64,000 bases of DNA from Paenibacillus sp. RC67 (GTDB lineage: Bacteria > Bacillota > Bacilli > Paenibacillales > NBRC-103111), in assembly GCF_030020805.1 (NCBI RefSeq), contig NZ_CP125098.1, positions 5,913,501-5,977,500 of the forward strand. The letters run 5' to 3'. The notes under the pieces are model-generated. The model was given only the letters and a program-made list of their open reading frames with translations. It did no database searches and was not told the origin of the DNA. Of the stretch, positions 16,535-24,229 are shown piece by piece. Both the position numbers and the translations under genes were made by a program. Position 1 is the first letter of the stretch, and each line of letters starts with the position of its first letter.

Positions 16535-16639
16535 AAACTTCATCCTCCTTCCTATCTCCCCCTAATTTCCCCGAATACAAGCCTAATTTATGCAAGCAAA
16601 CCGTAAAGTTGTTCATGCTTGTCATGAATAGAAACACAA

Positions 16640-16673
16640 AAAAAGCATGCAGTTGTTTTCGCATACTTTTTCA
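16640..16673 (-). terminator. Terminator after the 16692 gene
   Basis: On the minus strand AAAAGTATGC / GCATGCTTTT (one mismatch) with an 11-nt loop, followed by a T-run. It lies just past the stop of the hypothetical gene. Confidence 0.7.
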
Positions 16674-16691
16674 TTATTAACGTCTGGTCAA

Positions 16692-17135
16692 TTATTTGCG
16701 TTTCCGGCCATGTTTGACCAATGTCATGCGCCGCGAATGCCGCAGCCATGAATAATAAGCCTTCAAATCCCTTAATTGAATATCTTCAGAAACTTTGCCA
16801 AGAAAGGTTACGACAATCATTTTATGTAAAGGATTACCTGCAATGTCTACTTCATCCTTCATCATCATAAACTCGGCAACCATAACCAAATCTTCGTCAA
16901 TTAAATAGACGTCTTTTTCATTCTCGTAATAAGGCTTGATACGTTCGAATTTCAAAGCGTCCCACAGATAGGAGCAAATATGCTCGATTCCCCCTTGATC
17001 GCTCTCAACACGTTCAGACCAGCGGGATATGGCATGGCTCGTAATGACGATATCTGCAATCTTGTAACCGTTAAATGCCACATAAAAGGGCTCATAAGTG
17101 CTCCAACGGTTCATGACCTTATCTCTCATCTCCAT
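16692..17135 (-). CDS. Hypothetical protein with H-x3-R-x3-R motif
   Basis: 147 residues, cytoplasmic, not recognised. The segment ITSHAISRWSERVES (an H-A-x-x-R-x-x-x-R pattern) followed later by two beta strands (DVYLIDEDLVMVAEF and HKMIVVTFLG) has the look of small RelE/DUF4258-like folds, but the match is weak and no partner antitoxin is next to it. The C-terminus is strongly basic (RHSRRMTLVKHGRKRK). The AAGGGGG site allows ATG 17135 or the ATG two codons later. It is divergent from the XRE-LytTR regulator with an 18-bp palindrome between, so that regulator may control it. Confidence 0.6.
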   Translation of the reverse strand: MEMRDKVMNRWSTYEPFYVAFNGYKIADIVITSHAISRWSERVESDQGGIEHICSYLWDALKFERIKPYYENEKDVYLIDEDLVMVAEFMMMKDEVDIAGNPLHKMIVVTFLGKVSEDIQLRDLKAYYSWLRHSRRMTLVKHGRKRK

Positions 17136-17175
17136 GATCCCCCTTCTTGATGATAATGCAGCCCTTTATGCTAAA

Positions 17176-17193
17176 TGTAGTATTTATACTACA
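17176..17193. promoter_or_regulatory. Perfect 18-bp palindrome, candidate operator
   Basis: TGTAGTAT-TT-ATACTACA lies in the 193-nt gap between the hypothetical gene (minus) and the XRE regulator (plus). XRE proteins bind short symmetric sites of this kind, so it is a candidate autoregulatory operator. I found no second copy upstream of the membrane-protein array or agrB by eye. Confidence 0.55.
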
Positions 17194-17328
17194 GTCCGTC
17201 AAGATTTACTTTATTTTATTAAATATTTTTTAGAATCATGCCTAGTATCGGCTATATTTTTTTGTAAGAGCTATTTCTTTTCGCAAGTTTGTCCTTTACA
17301 ATAAACTAAGAAAGAGGTGATTTACAAA

Positions 17329-17982
17329 ATGGGACAACCTATCCCTGAATTTGGTAAATTTTTAGAAGCCTTGCGCGGTTCCATGTCATTAAGAGAAGCA
17401 GCCAAAAAGAGCGGCCTTTCGCACGCATACATTCGAGATCTGGAGCTTGAAAAAAACCGGTCCACCAACGAGAAGATTACCCCATCGCCAGACACACTCA
17501 AAAAACTTTCTGATGCTTACAACTACCCCTATACCGATTTGATGATTAAAGCAGGGCACTTGAAGGCTCAGGATTTTGGTGCAACTGCAAGCTCTAATAT
17601 AAATATAGATTTGGCTACCGTCTATTATATCGAGGTAGGAACCAAGGAAATTATTTATTGTAATCAAGAAACCAAAGTAAAGCATAGCATTGATTCCTTA
17701 AGAGATTTCAGCGAATTTCTCGAAAAGCTGGACGAACAAGAATTCAAAAAAGTCGATGCCGACGTATACGCCAACTTTCAACATATTCGCAAATATGACG
17801 ATAAAAACGGTAAGCTCTACTTCGATGCCCTGGGTGAAGGCCTCTTCGTATCGATGTCCGCTCTGCGTCAACGCAAATACCACGATCTGATTCTTCGCAA
17901 GATTGCGAATAACAATCAGACTAGCCTGGAGTTTACCTTCGGCAAAACTAGCGGGATTAACCCTTCGTTTATTAAGGGATAA
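17329..17982 (+). CDS. XRE-family regulator with C-terminal LytTR-like domain
   Basis: 217 residues. The N-terminal HTH_XRE domain (about 5-75) includes MSLREAAKKSGLSHAYIRDL and SPDTLKKLSDAYNYP. Residues about 88-175 resemble a LytTR DNA-binding domain: DLATVYYIEVGTKEIIYC, then SLRDFSEFLEKLDEQEFKKV and ANFQHIRKYDDKNGKLYF, i.e. the usual order of strand, 'sl-x-x-l-x-x-l', 'F-x-x-v' and final strand. LytTR is the output domain of AgrA/ComE regulators, normally behind a receiver, and the pairing with XRE is unusual. The start ATG 17329 has GAGGTG 9 nt upstream. The membrane-protein array follows after 47 nt on the same strand, ahead of agrB/agrD, so it is probably the regulator of this locus. 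Confidence 0.75.
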   Translation: MGQPIPEFGKFLEALRGSMSLREAAKKSGLSHAYIRDLELEKNRSTNEKITPSPDTLKKLSDAYNYPYTDLMIKAGHLKAQDFGATASSNINIDLATVYYIEVGTKEIIYCNQETKVKHSIDSLRDFSEFLEKLDEQEFKKVDADVYANFQHIRKYDDKNGKLYFDALGEGLFVSMSALRQRKYHDLILRKIANNNQTSLEFTFGKTSGINPSFIKG

Positions 17983-18029
17983 GCCATTGTTATGAAATAG
18001 AATATTATATAGAGAAATGACGGGACACA

Positions 18030-18582
18030 ATGCAGACCATACAATTAGCTGTTTTTTATTTCTTTGGTTGGGCTTCTCTGCTCTCTCTTGGATTCGTACT
18101 ATTTCGATTCCCATTGAAGCCTTATTTACTACAAATTATTCTTTCTTCTCTTCTATTAGATTATATATCGGTCTTTTTAAGAAGTTATGACAAAATCTAC
18201 TTAATCGCCACTGTTCAGCCTATATGTGCAATTTTGTGCTATAGGCTTCTTTTTCGCGTCCGTTTAATCTGCTTGTCGTCATTAAAGACGGTGCATTTGC
18301 CATTGACATACTTATTCTAGTAATTGATGTTTTCTGATGTTACATACTCTCGAAGTACCGTATTGGTTTCACTTTTTATCTCAACACGATAAAGGGAGAT
18401 TCATTTTTAAGCAGCAAAATAAACCATTTATGTACGCCTGCCTCTTCGGATTCATCTTTCTTTTGATTTCTAGCATTACTATATTTTATATTCAGCAATA
18501 TGCTTTCTATTTTCAGCTGGCTGTTATCTTTGTATGGTTCGTAGTATTAAGACTCTCTTACCAGAAGGAAATAGCTGATTAA
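18030..18582 (+). pseudogene. Array member A: broken six-helix membrane protein
   Basis: The first 80 residues (e.g. LFRFPLKPYLLQIILSSLLL, ATVQPICAILCYRLLFRVRL) match the N-terminal half of the paralogues at 19290 and 20036. After RVRL the frame is lost. A fragment with YRIGFTF, a hallmark of the family, is found at about 18350 in another frame. The C-terminal helix pair and the RLSYQKEIAD tail are in a third frame, 18337-18582. The spacing between RVRL and YRIGFTF is about 95 nt compared with about 195 nt in an intact copy, so about 100 nt are missing. The ribosome site is weak. It is a decayed first member of the array. Confidence 0.7.
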
Positions 18583-18599
18583 GAAAGGGATATTACATC

Positions 18600-19237
18600 A
18601 TGATTCAATTTGCAGAAGTTATCGGCTTTTCGTTAGGCTGGTCTTCCCTAGTAATCCTTTGTTTGGCTTTATTTCGATTTAAGCTCAAAGCGTATATTCC
18701 ACAAATTATAGTGACTTCATTATGTCTATCTCAGGTTTCATACACAATCCATGCCTTCCATATCGAGCATTTAATGGCTCTTATTCAACCGACATGTTTA
18801 TTCCTGTGCATTTGTCTTATCATTAGAGTTAGATGGACCCATTCTATTTTGATGGTTACAATCACTTATTTGCTAGCTGCGTTAATTGAAGTTTGTTCAA
18901 TTTATTGCTCGCTGGATTTAACTCAGAACATTTCATTTTAATATTAAAAGAACAGGTTTACACTCAAATGATTGTTACTTCTCTTGTATGTTATATCATT
19001 GTGTTTTTTCTTTATAAATATAGGATAGGTTTTTCATTTATTTCTATGAATGATAGATTGAATAAGCCATTGTCCAAGACAATTTATCCAGCCCTAATTA
19101 TGGGCATCGTTTCAATTGCCTCGACAAGTGCTTTATTATTTTTATGGGATAGGATTGCCATGTTAGGCTATGGCATCACCTTTTTTCTTCTTGCCGTTAT
19201 TTTTCATTTATCTTATAAGAAAGAGATATCGGAATAA
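18600..19237 (+). pseudogene. Array member B: six-helix membrane protein with one-base frameshift
   Basis: Frame 1 (18600-18893) gives the first half (LFRFKLKAYIPQIIVTSLCL, ALIQPTCLFLCICLIIRVRW). The second half (FNLLLAGFNSEHF, YRIGFSFISMND, FHLSYKKEISE) is in the frame one base back, to 19237. Inserting one base in GTTTGTTCAA (18891-18900) restores EVCFNLLLAGF, which agrees with the paralogue's ESSFNLLLAQF. So one T is probably missing. A good AAGAAAGGGA site precedes the ATG. Causes could be real inactivation, a reversible phase switch or an assembly error. If repaired it would be a 212-residue protein like member C. Confidence 0.75.
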
Positions 19238-19289
19238 ATAGCAGAGTAGAATTGTAGAGTATCTCTGAGATTAGTAAGGAGGTTTCTAG

Positions 19290-19931
19290 TTGGAACAGCT
19301 TAAAATGATTATATTATATTTAATATTTTGGCCCTCTATTCAACTAATGGGCCTTCTTCTTTTTCGAGTTAAGCCTCAACTATACTTGCGACATCTGATT
19401 ATCAGTACTATTGTTCTAACCCAAACTTCCTATTTTATGCAGACCTACAAGATTGTTTTCTTAATGACAATTTTAAATCCCGTTGTTCTTTTGCTTTGCT
19501 TTTGGCTGTTTTATCGATTAAAAATTATCCAGTCATTACTCATGGCTACTCTAGCTTTCGGTCTCAATGTAGTACTAGAATCAAGCTTCAACCTACTTTT
19601 GGCTCAGTTCAATTACATAGAGTTTATCCATATTTCTAGAAATGATTACTTCTTACAAGGTTTAGTACTTACTTCTATCAATTATTTCATTGCAGTTCTT
19701 TTGTACTCTTATAGAATAGGTTTTACTTTTGCCACTAGCAATCAAATAATTCGACAAAAAGCGTTCCCAAAAAAGCTCTTACTAATGGTTATTCTCGGTT
19801 GGATACCAATTATGCTTACTAGTTTAACTATTGCATACTTCTCAGAAATTATTATGCTAGCTATAACGATAACGTTTTTTGCATTGATATTTATATTACA
19901 TCTTTCCCATGAGAAAGAGATGACGGAGTAA
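19290..19931 (+). CDS. Array member C: six-helix membrane protein, AgrC-sensor-like but kinase-less
   Basis: 213 residues from a TTG start 6 nt after AAGGAGG. Hydrophobic segments sit at about 5-25, 35-55, 55-80, 85-110, 125-145 and 165-205, giving roughly six helices. The family pattern shared with the other four copies is LFR near residue 25, L-x-P in the third helix, FNLLLAQFN near 100, YRIGFTFATSN near 145, and a charged tail LSHEKEMTE. There is no kinase or HTH part. Size and topology recall the sensor half of AgrC-type receptors without the GHKL domain, and the gene sits in one array with agrB and agrD. I recognise no named family, and the receptor role is inference. Confidence 0.65.
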   Translation: MEQLKMIILYLIFWPSIQLMGLLLFRVKPQLYLRHLIISTIVLTQTSYFMQTYKIVFLMTILNPVVLLLCFWLFYRLKIIQSLLMATLAFGLNVVLESSFNLLLAQFNYIEFIHISRNDYFLQGLVLTSINYFIAVLLYSYRIGFTFATSNQIIRQKAFPKKLLLMVILGWIPIMLTSLTIAYFSEIIMLAITITFFALIFILHLSHEKEMTE

Positions 19932-20035
19932 ACATGATGATTTGTTTTCCATCTATGCTAACTTGTCATCATGAACTAGATTTATAGAAATGAGCTACCT
20001 GTATAGATAATGTACAACAGTGGAGGAATTTCAAG

Positions 20036-20683
20036 ATGGATCAAATTTGGGCAACTTTTCTTCAAGCATGTTACTGGTGGTTTACACTACAAATATTAGG
20101 ACTATCTATATTTCGTTTAAAGATCACTAGATATTTAACACACGTCATTATTTGCACACTACTATTATCTCAAATCACAATCGTACTGCTGACATTCAAA
20201 ATTATCTACCTCTTATCGATACTCCAGCCTATCGGTTATTTTTTCTGTGTGTACTTAATTTATCGTTTTAAGTTGTGGCATTCACTGCTTCTAGTTTCTA
20301 TAGCATATGTCACCAACGTTATGTTGGAGCTTTCACTAAATTTGGCAATAGCTAATTTTGACCACGGTAAGTTTATTGAGATTACTCGAAATGATTATGT
20401 CATTCAAATCTATTTTTTATGTTCAGTAAATTTAGCTTTATCTTTTATACTCAATAAACTTCGGATTGGATTTACCTTCATCACATCAAGAAATCTAATC
20501 TCAAAATCCGCAAAATTTCCCATAAAGTTTTACGTAGCGTTAGTCCTTGGATCATTATTGCTATATGTTAACGGCGTTTCACTCATATTTTATGACAATA
20601 TCGTATTACTTATCCTATCTTTGTCATTTCTCGTCCTTTTATACTTAATACATATGTCCTACGAAAAAGAGTTGGAGGATTGA
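20036..20683 (+). CDS. Array member D: six-helix membrane protein, kinase-less
   Basis: 215 residues, ATG start after GGAGG at 7-8 nt. It has the same layout as member C: LSIFRLKITRYLTHVIICTL, ILQPIGYFFCVYLIYRFK, LELSLNLAIANFDHGKFIEI, KLRIGFTFITSRN and the tail HMSYEKELED. Overall identity with C looks moderate, spread along the length, with the positions LFR, QP, RIGFTF and the charged end kept. This suggests tandem duplication followed by divergence rather than one gene split. No soluble domain is present. Confidence 0.65.
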   Translation: MDQIWATFLQACYWWFTLQILGLSIFRLKITRYLTHVIICTLLLSQITIVLLTFKIIYLLSILQPIGYFFCVYLIYRFKLWHSLLLVSIAYVTNVMLELSLNLAIANFDHGKFIEITRNDYVIQIYFLCSVNLALSFILNKLRIGFTFITSRNLISKSAKFPIKFYVALVLGSLLLYVNGVSLIFYDNIVLLILSLSFLVLLYLIHMSYEKELED

Positions 20684-20924
20684 ATTTCATGGTATAAAAG
20701 ATACATTTATATTGCTAAATATAAGATGACATAGTTCGGTTTTAATACTATTCAAGATACATACTCGTAGCTAGAAAGCGCTTCATTCGACAATTTTCTA
20801 CTTGTTAAGTTTACAATAGTATATTAAACTATCAAATAATACGAAAAATTTTTAACACATAATACAAAGCAGTACTAAGTTACTATGACAGGATACCCAT
20901 ATATAATAATAAAGAGGTATAATT
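20684..20924. other. AT-rich intergenic with possible catabolite site
   Basis: Non-coding, about 70 percent A+T. GAAAGCGCTTCA (20775-20786) resembles half of a CcpA cre site, with two mismatches at the end. A TATAAT (20902-20907) lies 18 nt before the start of member E, but no good -35 was seen at the right distance. The last gene group (member E, agrB, agrD) may therefore have its own promoter here. Confidence 0.4.
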
Positions 20925-21608
20925 ATGCATTTTTTGTTAAAAATCTTATTCTCTTCAATTGAGTTTTCTGCAAGTATGTTACTATGTTTTTCATTATTTA
21001 GGATTTATTTTAGGTATTCACTACATAAGGTATTTTTTATTGCAGTAATAATGTCTAGTATATCTATTTACATAAGAGAATATCTCGAACAAGTTCAGTT
21101 TGGAGTTCTGCCTGTACTTCTTATTCAGATAGTATTGATAACATTATTCTTCAGATTACCGTTAATTTTTTCATTTTTAATATGCATAATAGGCACATTA
21201 GCAGTGGTAACAATTGAAGGTCTCGTCGTTTCAATAGGTTCTTATTTCAATATTTTTGCTGAAAAAGATCTAATTAACTCTGTCATTCAATTTGCATCAT
21301 TTGAAATGACAGTAACTTTAGTATTATTAATACTAATTTACCCCTTACAGAAATACAAATTAGGTTTTCATACAACTTCTAACGATGCACTAAAAGGTTA
21401 TAATTTTTACTTATCAGGCTTGCTAATTATCGGCTTAGTTGCTATAGAAATTGAACAAATTGCTATCAAACAATCTGTTGTGCATATTATTATTCCCATT
21501 ATCGTTGGCATTCTTTTTTTAATTGGCGTTTATCTTGCTTACCAGCATAATAAAAAACTTTGGATAAAAAGACGCGAAAGGATGTCAAAAAAAAGTGAAT
21601 ATAATTGA
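20925..21608 (+). CDS. Array member E: six-helix membrane protein next to agrB
   Basis: 227 residues with the family topology: LFRIYFRYSLHKVFFIAVIM, LPVLLIQIVLITLFFRLP, YKLGFHTTSND and a basic tail KKLWIKRRERMSKK. It is the most diverged copy (YKLGFHTTSN in place of YRIGFTFATSN). A GAGGTATAATT site is before ATG. Its end overlaps the agrB GTG start by 14 nt, so it is translationally coupled to agrB. In usual agr operons the receptor AgrC follows agrD. The coupling here suggests E works with the peptide system, as receptor, transporter or immunity protein. That is inference. Confidence 0.65.
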   Translation: MHFLLKILFSSIEFSASMLLCFSLFRIYFRYSLHKVFFIAVIMSSISIYIREYLEQVQFGVLPVLLIQIVLITLFFRLPLIFSFLICIIGTLAVVTIEGLVVSIGSYFNIFAEKDLINSVIQFASFEMTVTLVLLILIYPLQKYKLGFHTTSNDALKGYNFYLSGLLIIGLVAIEIEQIAIKQSVVHIIIPIIVGILFLIGVYLAYQHNKKLWIKRRERMSKKSEYN

Positions 21609-22143
21609 TCATTCTGCTCAATATCTTGCAAGATCAATTAGAAGAAACTACCCAGAAGCCGGTTCCGAAACTGCCCTTACCTACTCACTAAGTTTAGTAA
21701 TAAATTCTTCAATTTCTTTTTTTATTTCTCTAGTCTTTTGTTTATTTATTGGGCATTTATATGAATGTTTAATAGCTATATGTTCTTTTATTATATTGAG
21801 GTTTTTTTCTGGGGGATTGCATATGTCATCCTCTTTATCTTGTTGCATTCTCTCCACATCAATCATAGTTATTGCTTCCCTTATGACTTATGAATATTCC
21901 TATTATTATATGCTCATTGATTTTTTAACTTGTTTGATTTTATTGAGAACTGCTCCAAATGGAATAAATAATGTTAGTAGAATAGATCCCAAATACTACC
22001 CTTTTTTAAAAATGATAGCAGTAGCTCTTGTTTGTAGCAATCTCATTGGTCAATCAACAGTGATAACATCTGCGTTCTTAATCCAAGCACTATTAACTAC
22101 TAAACCAGCTTATAGGTTAAAATTTTTTTTGGAAGGGAGGTGA
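21595..22143 (+). CDS. agrB: AgrB-family peptide-processing membrane protease
   Basis: 182 residues with about five to six membrane helices. It has the AgrB catalytic pair with the known seven-residue spacing: H76 in FFSGGLHMSSS and C83 in SLSCC, preceded by the conserved R-F/Y-S-G-G-x-H. N-terminal NYPEAGSETALTYSL is the typical AgrB start region. It cleaves the AgrD precursor at its C-terminal part and forms the ring. GTG start with AAAGGA about 12 nt upstream, inside the end of member E. The AgrD-like gene begins 4 nt after the stop. No agrC/agrA follow. Confidence 0.9.
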   Translation: MNIIDHSAQYLARSIRRNYPEAGSETALTYSLSLVINSSISFFISLVFCLFIGHLYECLIAICSFIILRFFSGGLHMSSSLSCCILSTSIIVIASLMTYEYSYYYMLIDFLTCLILLRTAPNGINNVSRIDPKYYPFLKMIAVALVCSNLIGQSTVITSAFLIQALLTTKPAYRLKFFLEGR

Positions 22144-22147
22144 AATT

Positions 22148-22270
22148 ATGAAGAGAGTACTTGCAATCCTTGCTAATTCTGTATTAATGACATTGGCAAC
22201 TATATTTGTGACTACTAATTCCTATGTCGCTCACCGCCCAGAAACACCACAAGAACTACTAAAAAAATAA
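22148..22270 (+). CDS. agrD: AgrD-like cyclic lactone autoinducer precursor (Ser ring residue)
   Basis: 40 residues. An amphipathic helix (MKRVLAILANSVLMTLATIF) is followed by VTTNSYVAH and the charged tail RPETPQELLKK. The tail fits the P-E-x-P-x-x-L pattern of AgrD peptides. Aligned to the Clostridium perfringens precursor (SACLWFT then HQPEEPKSL), the ring would be S25-Y-V-A-H29, a five-residue ring closed by Ser (lactone) instead of Cys (thiolactone). A strong GGGAGGTGAA site lies 5 nt before ATG. Immediate position behind agrB supports the call. N-terminal trimming and the actual pheromone are inference. Confidence 0.82.
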   Translation: MKRVLAILANSVLMTLATIFVTTNSYVAHRPETPQELLKK

Positions 22271-22277
22271 AATCTGG

Positions 22278-22298
22278 GGCTGTCACACAATGACAGCC
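22278..22298. terminator. Hairpin after agrD, weak terminator or attenuator
   Basis: GGCTGTCA-CACAA-TGACAGCC is a perfect 8-bp stem with no T-run on the plus strand (TATCAATCC follows). It may partly separate agrD from the GGDEF-EAL gene, protect the mRNA, or lie in a shared transcript. Confidence 0.4.
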
Positions 22299-22329
22299 TA
22301 TCAATCCTTCTCTTATGGAGCTGAATTTC

Positions 22330-24141
22330 ATGCAGAAAATTCCTGTGACACGAGACGGCAAGAGAGGGTCAGAAATCATAATCTTAGATTCGAGCAGTGT
22401 TGTCAAAATCGATAAGATTCGGGATCGTGAAATTATCGTTCACACGAAGGATCAGCAGTATTATCTTGATTTTTCTTTCGACAATTTGGAAGAATGGCTG
22501 TTCGAGGACGGGTTTCGGCTCTTAGATAGTGCGAATATCGTCAACATGTACCATGTAGGAGATTATGACACGAAAAAAGGCATCGTCTACCTTGGCGAAC
22601 AAGACCGCAAGCATTCCAAAACAGCCTCTGCTGCGCGTATTCACAAAGAACATATCGAAAACGTAATGCAGTTGATAACGACTGCTGCCCCCTCTTCCGC
22701 CGATCACAATCCCATTCAACACGATGAATTGTTTGCACGTATTGTTAAGGAGACTCACGACGATCAACTGCTTCGTTCCTATGCAACTATTCGGGCTATG
22801 AATGAGCGTAAACGTGCTGAGGAAAAAATCGTTCATATGGCCTACCACGATTCGTTGACGCAACTGCCTAACCGACTTTATTTTGACGATCGTCTTAAAG
22901 CGTGTCTTCAGGAATCTGAGAGGAATGGGAATCGTATAGCGGTTATTTTTTTCGATCTGGATCGCTTTAAAGTGATAAACGATACGTTAGGCCATCACAT
23001 AGGAGATCAGCTCTTGCAAGCCTTGGCTCGCAAGCTTCATATATATGTCAAAGAGCATAATGTTGTTGCCCGTTTTGGTGGGGACGAGTTCATGATTCTG
23101 CTCTCTCAAACAACCCATATCGATGAGCCCGTACAGCTGGCTAAGGGGATTTTAAATCTTGTCAAAGAACCTTTCTTGATTGAAGAGCATGAATTATTCG
23201 TCACTGCTAGCATCGGAATTAGCCTTTACCCGGATGACGGACTCGATGCCGAGACGTTGTTAAAAAACGCCGATAACGCCATGTACCGCTCCAAAGAGAA
23301 AGGTGGGAATTCATATCATTACTACCATCCGGACATGAACAAACGCTCCTTGCACAAGCTGAATATGGAGATTCATCTGCGCAAAGCGCTGGAGAGGAAG
23401 GAACTCTGTATTTTCTACCAACCACTGGTTGATCTGCATAACGGTCATATTTACGGTATGGAAGCTCTTGTTCGCTGGCAGCACCCGGAATGGGGAATGA
23501 TCTCTCCCGCTGAATTTATTCCTCTTGCCGAGGAAACCGGACTCATTATCCCTATCGGCAATTGGATTCTTAAGGAATCCTGTATTCAAACCAAACGATG
23601 GGCAGACTCCGGTTATCCACCGTTGTGTGTCTCTGTGAATATTTCGGCCATTCAGTTCCATCAACCGCAATTCATTCCACTGATTCAGCAGGTTTTGAAT
23701 GAAACTGGACTCGCTCCCGAGCATTTATGCTTGGAAATTACTGAGAATGTCGCAATGAACAATATACCGCAGGTCATCGAAACGATGCATCATCTGAAAG
23801 AACTGGGTGTCCGAATTTCTATTGACGATTTTGGAACCGGCTACTCGTCTCTCAGTTATTTGAAAAGATTCCGCGTTCATACGTTAAAAATCGACCAATC
23901 CTTCATTCGCGACGTCACCTCGGATGAAGATAATGCAGCCATCGTGACCGCACTTATAGCCATGTCGCATCAATTGAAAATCAAATCGCTTGCGGAAGGT
24001 GTAGAAACGGAGGAGCAGCTCGAATTTCTTCAATCTCAAGGATGTGATGAAATCCAGGGCTATATCTTCAGTAAGCCAACTTCTGCGGACGAATTTGAAT
24101 GTATGCTAAAAGAGAATAAACAGCTTTATTTGCCGAAATAG
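22330..24141 (+). CDS. LytTR-like/GGDEF/EAL protein (c-di-GMP enzyme)
   Basis: 603 residues with three parts. Residues 5-110 resemble a LytTR DNA-binding domain (ILDSSSVVKIDKIRDREIIV, then FDNLEEWLFEDGFRLLDSAN, then TKKGIVYL), in the same order as the C-terminal part of the XRE regulator at 17329. A GGDEF domain follows with ARFGGDEF (G250) intact, and an EAL domain with EAL at 378, the DDFGTGYSSLSYLKRF loop and QGYIFSKP, also intact. An RxxD inhibitory site before GGDEF was not seen. Start ATG at 22330 has GGAG 9 nt upstream; the ATG at 22315 is possible. It lies 59 nt after agrD and has its own terminator. Confidence 0.8.
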   Translation: MQKIPVTRDGKRGSEIIILDSSSVVKIDKIRDREIIVHTKDQQYYLDFSFDNLEEWLFEDGFRLLDSANIVNMYHVGDYDTKKGIVYLGEQDRKHSKTASAARIHKEHIENVMQLITTAAPSSADHNPIQHDELFARIVKETHDDQLLRSYATIRAMNERKRAEEKIVHMAYHDSLTQLPNRLYFDDRLKACLQESERNGNRIAVIFFDLDRFKVINDTLGHHIGDQLLQALARKLHIYVKEHNVVARFGGDEFMILLSQTTHIDEPVQLAKGILNLVKEPFLIEEHELFVTASIGISLYPDDGLDAETLLKNADNAMYRSKEKGGNSYHYYHPDMNKRSLHKLNMEIHLRKALERKELCIFYQPLVDLHNGHIYGMEALVRWQHPEWGMISPAEFIPLAEETGLIIPIGNWILKESCIQTKRWADSGYPPLCVSVNISAIQFHQPQFIPLIQQVLNETGLAPEHLCLEITENVAMNNIPQVIETMHHLKELGVRISIDDFGTGYSSLSYLKRFRVHTLKIDQSFIRDVTSDEDNAAIVTALIAMSHQLKIKSLAEGVETEEQLEFLQSQGCDEIQGYIFSKPTSADEFECMLKENKQLYLPK

Positions 24142-24186
24142 GGGAAAAAGTGCGGTTCTAAACTGAAACTTTTTCCTCTTTTTTAC
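24142..24186 (+). terminator. Terminator of GGDEF-EAL gene
   Basis: GGAAAAAGT / ACTTTTTCC stem with an inner loop, followed by TCTTTTTT, directly after the stop codon. Confidence 0.85.
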
Positions 24187-24229
24187 GTTTATAACTGTAG
24201 AAACCCAATATTTTGAAGGGAAAGAAGAG

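Noticed and set aside
20773..20787. Definite CcpA cre site upstream of array member E
   Set aside because: GAAAGCGCTTCA matches the core, but the 3' arm deviates at two positions; only mentioned as possible.
22278..22298. True terminator separating agrD from the GGDEF-EAL gene
   Set aside because: Stem is perfect but no T-run follows on the plus strand, so read-through is likely; kept only as weak hairpin.
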